Of a stretch of 34,095 bases of DNA, positions 9,432 to 16,565 are shown one piece after another. Made by a program: the position numbers and the translations under genes. Source of the stretch: K189A clade bacterium (GTDB taxonomy: Bacteria; Pseudomonadota; Gammaproteobacteria; Pseudomonadales; Azotimanducaceae); contig CACOYI010000017.1 in the NCBI GenBank assembly GCA_902631405.1, positions 1 to 34,095 of the forward strand, written 5' to 3'. The notes under the pieces were generated by a model. The model searched no databases and was not told the origin of the DNA. It saw only the letters and a list, made by a program, of their open reading frames with translations. The stretch's first letter is position 1; the number at the start of each line of letters is the position of its first letter.

Positions 9432-10631
9432 TCACACAATTTTTTGATCTTGAAAGCTCCTTATTTCATCGATGCTAAACCCCAGCTCGTCCAATATTTC
9501 GACTGTATGTTGACCCAATTGAGGCGGGTCTCGTTGAACGCTCGGTGGAGCCGGGTGAGTCAAATGACTCGCACTGACTACCCTTAATTTATCTTCCGGT
9601 GATCCTGGTTTCTCTATTTCGGTAAATGTGAGTCGGTGATCAAACTGACTATCCTCTGCAACCTGACTCAGGCTTCTTATCGGCGCTGATGGAATGCCGG
9701 ATTGACTGAGTGAGTCAAGCCAAAATTCAGTATCGTGCCGTTTTATAGCTGGCTTGAGCAGCTCTTCGATTTCAGTCGCATTCTTCAACCTCACCTCAGG
9801 ATCGGAAAACCGGGCGTAGGCCTGCCCTTGGCCCACCAATTCGAACAACCCCTGGACGTGGGATTCCTTGAGCGCGATTATTTGAACAAATCCGTCAGAA
9901 GTTCCAAAAACATTGGCTGTTGGTTGTTTTGTTGGCGAGTGGTTTCCGGTCAGATCAGGAAGATTTTTGGTCAAGAAGTAGTTGCCAAACTGTGGTGCTT
10001 GCATCATTACAGCGCTATCCATCATTGATATATCTACCCGTTGACCTTCGCCAGTGACATGACGTCTGAGAAGAGCTGCTGTGATAGCGAAGGCAGCATT
10101 AAGAGAGGTGCTCATATCCACCGCAAAATAACCCGCCCTGGTCGGTCCTGTCTCGTTGTGACCACTTATGCTCATCATTCCGGAAGAGGCTTGAATTGCT
10201 CCATCAAAAGCTGGTAACTCTGATTTAGGTCCGCTCTGCCCGTATCCAGATATCGAAGCGTAAATCAGATTTGGATTTATTGCCTTGAGAGATTCGTAGC
10301 CGAATCCCAGCCGGTCTATGGTGCCTGGTTTAAAATTCTCAACTACTACGTCTGCTGTTTTAACAAGCTCATAAACTATTTTTTTCGCACTGGTGTGTTT
10401 TAGGTCGATTGTGATTGAGCGTTTACCTAAATTGCAGGTGAGAAAGGACGGAGCCATGCCGTCGCTCGTTGACGCCATCAGTCCCCTGGTCATATCGCCT
10501 GTCTCTGGTTGCTCAATCTTTATTACGTCTGCGCCCAGTTGAGCAAGTTGCTGAGTCGCGAAGGGGCCAGCCAAAACTGCGCTGAAATCGATAATGCGCA
10601 TGCCCGTTAGTGCTTGTACCTCGCTAGCCAT
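9432..10631 (-). CDS. CaiB/BaiF family (family III) CoA-transferase
   Basis: This 399-residue protein is a canonical family III CoA-transferase, closest in style to the formyl-CoA/succinyl-CoA type members. It shows LTGMRIIDFSAVLAGPFATQQLAQLGADVIKIE near the N-terminus, NLGKRSITIDLK (67-78), DVVVENFKPG (94-103) and YASISGYGQSGP (124-135). The likely catalytic Asp172 is in GYFAVDMSTS. The C-terminus contains PPQLGQHT, a common ending motif in the family. An 8-base gap separates it from the upstream gene of unknown function (10640-11179). The substrate cannot be assigned. Confidence 0.92.
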   Translation of the reverse strand: MASEVQALTGMRIIDFSAVLAGPFATQQLAQLGADVIKIEQPETGDMTRGLMASTSDGMAPSFLTCNLGKRSITIDLKHTSAKKIVYELVKTADVVVENFKPGTIDRLGFGYESLKAINPNLIYASISGYGQSGPKSELPAFDGAIQASSGMMSISGHNETGPTRAGYFAVDMSTSLNAAFAITAALLRRHVTGEGQRVDISMMDSAVMMQAPQFGNYFLTKNLPDLTGNHSPTKQPTANVFGTSDGFVQIIALKESHVQGLFELVGQGQAYARFSDPEVRLKNATEIEELLKPAIKRHDTEFWLDSLSQSGIPSAPIRSLSQVAEDSQFDHRLTFTEIEKPGSPEDKLRVVSASHLTHPAPPSVQRDPPQLGQHTVEILDELGFSIDEIRSFQDQKIV

Positions 10632-10639
10632 TCTTAACC

Positions 10640-11179
10640 CTATCTTGGCGTTAATTCAAAAATCCAAAGATACCCGCTACTCACAATTGGGTAGGCTTCC
10701 TCAAAAGAAAATTCTTGGTCCTGCGGCCCGAGAGGGTATTTTCTAGCGAGTTCGGAGAGGATATGCGGCATATCTGGATCGTCTTCGATCCGAACCAATT
10801 GTCTGGGATATAGCTTGCCATCCACCCTCAGGATTGCCCGACCGTCCTCCAGCGCATGAATTGGCCATTGTTTCCAAATCTTCCCCCACCAAGTTGTCAT
10901 ATAACCGCTCGGTATAAATATTCTGCCGTTGTGCTCGACGATCCAAGTAATTCGGGAGCTCTCTGGCTCCAAAAGCTGAAATTCGACTTCTTGCCTATCC
11001 TTAATGAAGGACCAATCAGGCTCTTCGCTGACTACCGTGCCCGTAGTGAAGGGGCCTCCGGATACGACTATCCACGGGCCGTCTGCGAATCTCATGCCGA
11101 AAAGAAAAACCGTAATTGCGAGGGCTATAGCCCCGAAGAAAAATAGGCTTCTCTTAATAAATGTCATAATAAGTGTCAT
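10640..11179 (-). CDS. Membrane-anchored protein of unknown function
   Basis: I do not recognise this 179-residue protein with certainty. It begins with a short basic segment and one hydrophobic helix (about residues 10-29), so it is probably an inner-membrane protein with the rest in the periplasm, or it is exported. The remainder is a compact domain rich in Trp and Gly, with GPWIVVSGGPFTTGT, TWIVEHNGRIFIPSGY, WKQWPIHALEDGRAILRVDGKLY and a KYPLGP segment near the end. These blocks look like a beta-barrel type fold, but I would not name one. Starts at 11179 and 11167 are both possible; GGGGGAG lies just upstream. It precedes a CoA-transferase by 8 bases. Confidence 0.7.
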   Translation of the reverse strand: MTLIMTFIKRSLFFFGAIALAITVFLFGMRFADGPWIVVSGGPFTTGTVVSEEPDWSFIKDRQEVEFQLLEPESSRITWIVEHNGRIFIPSGYMTTWWGKIWKQWPIHALEDGRAILRVDGKLYPRQLVRIEDDPDMPHILSELARKYPLGPQDQEFSFEEAYPIVSSGYLWIFELTPR

Positions 11180-11209
11180 CACTCCCCCAAAGGTAAGTTA
11201 CCCCGACCC

Positions 11210-11238
11210 TTTATAACGCTTTGACGTAGAGATGCCTA
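11210..11238 (-). promoter_or_regulatory. Possible minus-strand promoter for the unknown membrane protein gene
   Basis: On the minus strand, TAGGCA (11238-11233) and TATAAA (11215-11210) are separated by 17 bases. They match the sigma-70 consensus at 4/6 and 5/6 positions. The start codon lies about 31 bases beyond the -10 box. The site overlaps the plus-strand promoter for the SDR gene. Confidence 0.3.
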
Positions 11239-11250
11239 CTTTCTTATATT
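11221..11250 (+). promoter_or_regulatory. Probable sigma-70 promoter for the SDR gene and downstream run
   Basis: TTGACG (11221-11226) and TATATT (11245-11250) are separated by 18 bases, each matching the consensus at five of six positions. Transcription would start near 11257, about 29 bases before the ATG at 11286. It is the best promoter-like sequence I found in the window and heads an 8.8-kb co-directional gene run. Confidence 0.5.
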
Positions 11251-11285
11251 GCGGCTAACTTCGGTTTTATGAGTTGATTTTCTAG

Positions 11286-12065
11286 ATGAACAAAATGAAA
11301 AAGGTGGCGCTCATTACCGGCGCATCCGCGGGTTTGGGGCGAGAATTTGCTAAACAGCTTGCGGGACAGGGGTGTGATCTTGTTCTTGTGGCTAGACGTG
11401 AGAATCTTCTGGAGAACATTGCAACTGAGATTGTCGAGAGCTGGCCCGGTACCTCGATTACCAGTATCAAGGCTGATTTATCGAAACCTTCGGCACCACG
11501 AGAGATTTTCGACGAATTGTCGGATTTGGGTATTTCGCCGAATTACCTAATTAACAACGCCGGATCTGCTGGCCCGGACTTTTTTGACGAAATTCCGTGG
11601 GAAGAACATCTGAACTATATGACGTTGATGCAAACCAGTGTCGCGGAGATGTGTCATCGCTTTATACCTAAAATGCTAAGCAAGAAGTTTGGACGAGTCA
11701 TAAATGTATCCTCAGTCGCGGGCAGAATATCAAGAGCGGGCGACTGTCATTATGGGCCCATGAAAGCTTATTTGGTGGCTCTGTCTGAAGCCCTGAATGC
11801 ATCCACTCAGTATCATGGGGTCAACGTCTCTGCGCTTTGTCCGGGATTTACCCATACTGATTTCCATCAAGTTGGAGATTTAGAAGAGATGAAAGAGAAA
11901 ACTCCAAAATTTATTTGGTACTCAGCTCAGACAGTCGTTCAGGAAGGGTTGCGAGCAGTAGAGAAAGGCAGGAGCATCCAAGTTTCTGGTCGCCTGTATC
12001 GATGGATTGATCCTCTTTTCCAATCCGTCTGGACGCGAAAGATCTTCCAAATAAATCGTCAGTGA
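11286..12065 (+). CDS. Short-chain dehydrogenase/reductase (SDR)
   Basis: This 259-residue protein is a classical SDR, an NAD(P)-dependent oxidoreductase of alcohols or ketones. The cofactor motif TGASAGLG is at residues 11-18, NNAG at 90-93, the catalytic Ser in NVSSVAG (142-143), and the YxxxK pair at Tyr156 and Lys160. The arginine after the second strand (VARREN) suggests NADP preference. The C-terminus (SGRLYRWIDPLFQSVWTRKIFQ) has a short amphipathic tail as in DltE-like SDRs. The ATG at 11286 has no strong ribosome binding site; a second ATG lies three codons later. It is 54 bases upstream of the MFS gene. Confidence 0.9.
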   Translation: MNKMKKVALITGASAGLGREFAKQLAGQGCDLVLVARRENLLENIATEIVESWPGTSITSIKADLSKPSAPREIFDELSDLGISPNYLINNAGSAGPDFFDEIPWEEHLNYMTLMQTSVAEMCHRFIPKMLSKKFGRVINVSSVAGRISRAGDCHYGPMKAYLVALSEALNASTQYHGVNVSALCPGFTHTDFHQVGDLEEMKEKTPKFIWYSAQTVVQEGLRAVEKGRSIQVSGRLYRWIDPLFQSVWTRKIFQINRQ

Positions 12066-12106
12066 AATCCGAGAGATTTTTTACAGCAAATTGGCATAAT
12101 GTGGTG

Positions 12107-12117
12107 AAGGAGGGGGG
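12107..12117 (+). promoter_or_regulatory. Very strong ribosome binding site before the FucP-like MFS gene
   Basis: AAGGAGGGGGG lies immediately before the ATG at 12120, the strongest Shine-Dalgarno match in the window. It marks a highly translated first gene of the sugar-oxidation module. Confidence 0.6.
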
Positions 12118-12119
12118 TT

Positions 12120-13421
12120 ATGACAGGATCAGTATATTCTGACACTAACCGGCGGCTGCTTTTTGTTCTATCTAACTTGGCGATTTTTACGATCGGCCTT
12201 GGCCTTGCGGTAAGAGCATCTATTGCGGGCGATTTACAAGCGGACTTATTCGATCAGATAGATGTAGCTCGATCGGCCACAATGGTTGGCGAAGTTTTAG
12301 CCGCCACATTCGCGGGATTCGCTATCACGCTATTATTTGGTTCGGCGATTGTGGATTTGGTCGGTATGCGGTCGGTCCTAATCCTATCTGCATTAGGATA
12401 CGTCGTCGGCAGTATTTTTGTTTTAATGGCTACCATAATTGATCCCTCACGACTTACTTATCAGTTGGTCTATGCCGGGTTTTTATTAACGGGTTTGGGC
12501 TGGGGAGGCGTTGAGGTCGCCACCAACCCGTTAGTAGCTACCATCTACAAAGAAGAAAAAACGCATCGGCTAAACATACTACACGCCTGGTGGCCGGCTG
12601 GGATAGTGATGGGTGGCCTAGTTGGAATTCTACTGACAACTTTAGATATTAGTTGGAAAGCGAATCTTATTGTTCTGATGATTCCAGCAGTTCTACTGCT
12701 CGTATTGGTCAGGCGGGCCGAATTTCCGGTGACCGAGAGAGTAGAGATGGGTGTTTCCTATAAAGAGATGTTCCATCAGCTCCTTCGCTCGCCAGGCTTT
12801 TTTATCTGGTTTTTTTGTATGATGGGGACCGTCACAGCAGAGTTGGCTCCGAGCCAATGGGTGGACCTGGCTTTAACTAATATTGTAGGCATGTCAGGTA
12901 TCTGGGTTCTAATTTATGTGAACTCGATAATTTTTGCGGGCCGCCATTTCGCAGGATCTCTCGTCAGCAGATTCTCGACACCGGGTCTCCTCTTCTTAGG
13001 TTGTCTCTTAGCTGCCCCGGGTCTTTATTTGCTATCGATCGCCGAAACGCCATTGTTCGCATTTTTTGCTGCCACTCTTTGGGCAATTGGCATTTGCTAC
13101 TTTTATCCCACCATGTTGGGTGCGGTCGCAGAGAGATATCCGGAGGGGGGCGCCCTAATGATAGGATTGATGGGCTTCGCTGGGGGATTAGCCAGTTACT
13201 CTCTGCTCCCGTGGATGGGCGCTTTGTTTGATCAAGCAAAGCTAAAGGCTGCTGGCGGGTTGGATGCTTTTAACGCTCTTAATGATGATCAAGTAACTGA
13301 GGTAATCCGAGTTGCGTCTGTAGAATCCTTTCAGATTGTTGCATTCATTCCTCTTATTTTGCTGCCGATTTTCGGTCTACTTTGGGCTCGAGAGAATGCC
13401 AAAGCGGCAGTGAACGAATAA
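12120..13421 (+). CDS. MFS transporter, FucP-like (probable sugar uptake)
   Basis: This 433-residue, about 12-segment permease resembles the fucose:proton symporter group of the major facilitator superfamily. The segment NPLVATIYKEEKTHRLNILH followed by AWWPAG corresponds to the conserved NPL...LNxLHxxxxxG block of FucP-like sugar transporters. A very strong ribosome binding site precedes the ATG. The next gene starts 9-15 bases after its stop, and the three genes that follow are typical of sugar oxidation, so uptake of a sugar or its oxidised (keto) form across the inner membrane is the best guess. The substrate is not proven. Confidence 0.82.
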   Translation: MTGSVYSDTNRRLLFVLSNLAIFTIGLGLAVRASIAGDLQADLFDQIDVARSATMVGEVLAATFAGFAITLLFGSAIVDLVGMRSVLILSALGYVVGSIFVLMATIIDPSRLTYQLVYAGFLLTGLGWGGVEVATNPLVATIYKEEKTHRLNILHAWWPAGIVMGGLVGILLTTLDISWKANLIVLMIPAVLLLVLVRRAEFPVTERVEMGVSYKEMFHQLLRSPGFFIWFFCMMGTVTAELAPSQWVDLALTNIVGMSGIWVLIYVNSIIFAGRHFAGSLVSRFSTPGLLFLGCLLAAPGLYLLSIAETPLFAFFAATLWAIGICYFYPTMLGAVAERYPEGGALMIGLMGFAGGLASYSLLPWMGALFDQAKLKAAGGLDAFNALNDDQVTEVIRVASVESFQIVAFIPLILLPIFGLLWARENAKAAVNE

Positions 13422-13436
13422 CGAGCTGAATTGAGT

Positions 13437-14006
13437 ATGAATCGTCGAGAAATCTTAAAACTGCTGAGCATTTCCTTGGGAGCGAGTCTTACGCCCTCGA
13501 TCGAGGCGGCAGCACTAAGTTTCAAGCCGAAGGCAAATAAGTTAGAAGGGTCTTGGACTCATGATCAAAGGGAAATTACTCACATCTGCGCAGAATTAAT
13601 TATGCCGCAGACTGAGACACCAAGTGCCTTGCAAGTGGGAGTTGGAGATTTCATTGATTTCGTTGTCAATTCATGGTTTACGAAAGAAGAAAGAAAAAAA
13701 TTTCTACGAGGCCTGGATGAAATTAACAGGCTTAGCCGGAAGAAATATGAAAACGTTTTTTTATCTTTGTCAGAGGCGGAAAGGATAGAGTTATTGAATC
13801 AAATCGAGGCAAATGGCTCCGAAAACCGGCCGAGCAGAAAAGATAAGCTGGCGTATTCCTCGTTTTTGAAATTAAAAGAGCTAACGGTCGTTGGTTACTA
13901 CACCTCGGAAATTGGGCTGCGGGCTGAAAGGGCCTATGTTCCAATGCCTGGAAAATACGATGGTTTTTTCCGTTTTGATCAAGTAGGAAAGCAGTGGGCA
14001 AGTTAG
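13437..14006 (+). CDS. Gluconate 2-dehydrogenase subunit 3 family protein with Tat signal
   Basis: This 189-residue protein fits the small-subunit family (gluconate 2-dehydrogenase subunit 3) that accompanies GMC-type flavin dehydrogenases. It opens with MNRREILKLLSISLGASL, a twin-arginine signal with the RR pair followed by a hydrophobic stretch to about residue 24. In known complexes such as the Burkholderia FAD-glucose dehydrogenase, this subunit carries the Tat signal and takes the folded catalytic subunit with it. Mature features include HICAELIMPQTETPSA and a C-terminal GYYTSEIG. ATG at 13437 and TTG at 13431 are both possible starts. It overlaps the GMC gene by 13 bases. Confidence 0.85.
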   Translation: MNRREILKLLSISLGASLTPSIEAAALSFKPKANKLEGSWTHDQREITHICAELIMPQTETPSALQVGVGDFIDFVVNSWFTKEERKKFLRGLDEINRLSRKKYENVFLSLSEAERIELLNQIEANGSENRPSRKDKLAYSSFLKLKELTVVGYYTSEIGLRAERAYVPMPGKYDGFFRFDQVGKQWAS

Positions 14007-15694
14007 CGAGAGACGGAGGGTACGATGCGATTGTGGTGGGCTCCGGGATTAGTGGTGGTTGGGCCGCCAAAGAGCTTACAGAGAAAGGCCTATCGGTACT
14101 CCTTTTAGAAAGAGGCAAGCCAATTACACATGGGATTGATTATATAGGTGAGCACCAGCCGCCCTGGGAACGCGCAAACATGGGGCTTAGACCAAGAGAT
14201 CTATACGACTCTGAGTATCCAATTCAGTCCACCTCTTATGCGTTTGATGAAACCACTAGGCATTTCTGGAATAACGATGCGGAAAATCCCTATGACTTTA
14301 GGGAGGACAAACCGTTCCATTGGCTCAGAACCGACGTGGTGGGAGGACGTTCGCTCTTGTGGGCAAGGCAGAGTTACCGCTGGAGCGATCTCGACTTTGA
14401 AGCAAACCAACGAGAGGGGATCGCGATTGATTGGCCTATTAGGTACCGAGACATAGCACCTTGGTATTCTTATGTGGAGAGGTTTGTCGGTGTTAGCGGC
14501 GACGTTCAGGGTTTGCCAGAGCTGCCCGACGGTGAATTTCAAAAACCGATGGAAATGAACGTCGTTGAGAAGCACGTTGCGAAAAAGATCTCTAATGCTT
14601 TCCCGGGGAGAAAAATGTTCATAGGTCGCGTTGCGACGCTAACTGAACCGCTTCACGGTCGCGCGCCCTGCCACTATTGTGGGCCATGTCACAGAGGCTG
14701 TTCTGGAGGGTCTTATTTCAGTTCATTGAGCAGCACTCTCCCGGCGGCAGAGTCGACTGGTAATCTGTCGCTTATGGCAAACTCTTTGGTTGAAAGCTTG
14801 GAATACGACGCGGCCTCTCAGAAAGTGACGGGCGTAAGAACAATCGACACCAAGACTAAAGAAAAAAATGTATATCGATCCAGACTGGTTTTTCTTTGTG
14901 CTTCAACAATCGGGTCGACGCAAATTTTATTAAACTCTTTCGCAGATGGAGAAGATCGAAGTTTCGCTAACGATAGTGATGCCCTAGGGCGTTATATGAT
15001 GGATCACACATACAAGGCTGGTGCCCGCGGCATCATACCTGGTTTTGAGGAATATTACCCTTACGGCTATCGACCGAATGGCATCTATATTCCTAGGTTT
15101 CGTAATTTATCGGGTGATGAAGGGTTAGGTTTTTCGAGGGGCTATGGTTACCAAGGTGGCGCTGGCCGGATAGGTTGGGGGGAGAGATTAAAAAAACCAG
15201 GCTTTGGGGCGGACTTCAAACGAGAACTGAGAATACCTGGTCCTTGGTACATGAGCTTGGGTGGTTTCGGGGAAATATTGCCGTACGCAGAAAACACCAT
15301 GCGCCTTCATCCAAAAAAGCAAGATAGATTCGGAATTCCGCAAGTAACTTTTAAATTTGAGTTTGGTGAAAATGAACGAAGACACAGGAAAGATTTAGTA
15401 GAGCAGGGTGTTAAAATGCTTGAGGCGGCTGGAGCCTCGCAAATTCAATCGTATAATGATGAGATGATCGGGGGCGCGGCAATACATGAGATGGGAACGG
15501 CGCGTATGGGTCGAGACCCGAGAGAATCGGTAGTGAATGAATATAATCAAGTACATGCAGCGGAAAACGTTTTCGTTACGGATGGCGCGTGTATGACTTC
15601 AGCCTCTTGTGTAAACCCCTCGTTAACTTACATGGCGCTGACGGCTAGAGCGGCAGATTATGCCGTCAAACGCTTGCAGGCAGGCGATATCTAA
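13994..15694 (+). CDS. GMC family FAD-dependent oxidoreductase (probable sugar/glycoside dehydrogenase large subunit)
   Basis: This 566-residue flavoprotein has the FAD fingerprint VVGSGISGGWAAKEL near residues 14-28 and the C-terminal GMC pair: His498 in HEMGTARMG and Asn541 in CVNPSLT. A cysteine cluster CHYCGPCHRGC (Cys226, 229, 232, 236) resembles the region that binds an iron-sulfur cluster in FAD-glucose dehydrogenase and glucoside 3-dehydrogenase large subunits. There is no signal peptide, so export with the Tat-signal subunit encoded just before is likely. The start is GTG at 13994 within the preceding gene. No cytochrome c subunit gene is adjacent. Oxidation of a sugar, perhaps at C3, is inferred. 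Confidence 0.88.
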   Translation: MGKLARDGGYDAIVVGSGISGGWAAKELTEKGLSVLLLERGKPITHGIDYIGEHQPPWERANMGLRPRDLYDSEYPIQSTSYAFDETTRHFWNNDAENPYDFREDKPFHWLRTDVVGGRSLLWARQSYRWSDLDFEANQREGIAIDWPIRYRDIAPWYSYVERFVGVSGDVQGLPELPDGEFQKPMEMNVVEKHVAKKISNAFPGRKMFIGRVATLTEPLHGRAPCHYCGPCHRGCSGGSYFSSLSSTLPAAESTGNLSLMANSLVESLEYDAASQKVTGVRTIDTKTKEKNVYRSRLVFLCASTIGSTQILLNSFADGEDRSFANDSDALGRYMMDHTYKAGARGIIPGFEEYYPYGYRPNGIYIPRFRNLSGDEGLGFSRGYGYQGGAGRIGWGERLKKPGFGADFKRELRIPGPWYMSLGGFGEILPYAENTMRLHPKKQDRFGIPQVTFKFEFGENERRHRKDLVEQGVKMLEAAGASQIQSYNDEMIGGAAIHEMGTARMGRDPRESVVNEYNQVHAAENVFVTDGACMTSASCVNPSLTYMALTARAADYAVKRLQAGDI

Positions 15695-15697
15695 GTT

Positions 15698-16543
15698 GTG
15701 ACAAAAAAAGTTGGCCTTTCAATTCTTCTAGTATTCTTGCTTGGCGTGGGTGCTGCTGCCTATATCTACTGGGACCTTCTGAGGATCGTTTATCACCAGC
15801 CTCAATTGTTCCGAGAACCCCAACTAGACCCTCAGCCCAAACTCATAAAAGATGACTTGGGTGAGATCGCTATACTGAGTTTCTCTAAAACAAATGGTTA
15901 TAGGCACCACGACAGTATCGCGAAGAGCAAGGGATTTCTGGATGGCCTGGGTCGTGAAAACAATTGGTCTTTTTTTCATACTGAAGATTCTGGATTCTTC
16001 TTACCTGAAAATTTAGAACGTTTCGCATTGGTTTTTTTAAACCATAAAAGCGGAACAGTTTGGACAAAGGATCAAAGAGTGGCTCTCAGAAATTATTTGG
16101 AAGAAGGTGGACGTGTCTTTGCGCAGCACGCAGCTGGAGGAGACAACGGATACGACTGGAATTGGTATAGAGATGAACTCATCAGAGCTCAATTCGTCGA
16201 CCATCCGATGGTTAATCATATACAACCAGCCTCTCTGATTCTCGAGAAACCCTCTCACCCGGTTTTATCAGGACTTCCTCAGGTCTGGCGAAGGGCTGAC
16301 GAGTGGTACAACTTTGCCGAGAGTCCGAGAGCGAGAACAAACGTGCTCATAAGAATTGATGAATCTACATATGATCCTGAAAAAAGCCCAATGGGTGAGG
16401 ACCACCCAATGGTATGGTGGCATCAAGTAGGTGAGGGGCGGGTCCTATACAGTGCATTGGGCCACACAACCGCCACCTATGATGAGCCGGAGTTCAAGAT
16501 TTTTATTAGAAATAGTATCCTCTGGCTGGTAGGGAAGAGTTAA
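15698..16543 (+). CDS. ThuA domain protein with N-terminal membrane anchor
   Basis: This 281-residue protein has one N-terminal hydrophobic segment (about residues 5-23) followed by a ThuA-like, glutamine-amidotransferase-like domain. Motifs include GYRHHDSI, FLNHKSGTVW, RVFAQHAAGGDN...W.WYRDEL, and a C-terminal HPMVWWHQVGEGRVLYSALGH. ThuA of rhizobia acts in trehalose use through a 3-keto intermediate; many ThuA-domain proteins sit beside sugar dehydrogenases. The anchor implies action on the periplasmic side of the inner membrane. It starts with GTG three bases after the GMC stop, so the two are almost certainly co-translated. The exact reaction is unknown. Confidence 0.85.
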   Translation: MTKKVGLSILLVFLLGVGAAAYIYWDLLRIVYHQPQLFREPQLDPQPKLIKDDLGEIAILSFSKTNGYRHHDSIAKSKGFLDGLGRENNWSFFHTEDSGFFLPENLERFALVFLNHKSGTVWTKDQRVALRNYLEEGGRVFAQHAAGGDNGYDWNWYRDELIRAQFVDHPMVNHIQPASLILEKPSHPVLSGLPQVWRRADEWYNFAESPRARTNVLIRIDESTYDPEKSPMGEDHPMVWWHQVGEGRVLYSALGHTTATYDEPEFKIFIRNSILWLVGKS

Positions 16544-16565
16544 ACAGGATTTAAGGGGAGAGAGC

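Noticed and set aside
13732-14118. 128-codon minus-strand open frame
   Set aside because: It covers the subunit 3/GMC junction in antisense; low-complexity Ser/Pro/Arg content suggests a shadow.
14201-14575. 124-codon minus-strand open frame
   Set aside because: It is opposite the GMC gene, with no domain, no ribosome binding site and no neighbour logic.
14669-14704. Cysteine cluster of the GMC protein as a haem-binding CxxCH motif
   Set aside because: The spacing gives CHYCG and CGPCH. The latter formally fits CxxCH, but it lies inside a known GMC cysteine region and the protein shows no cytochrome domain, so an iron-sulfur or disulfide role is more likely.
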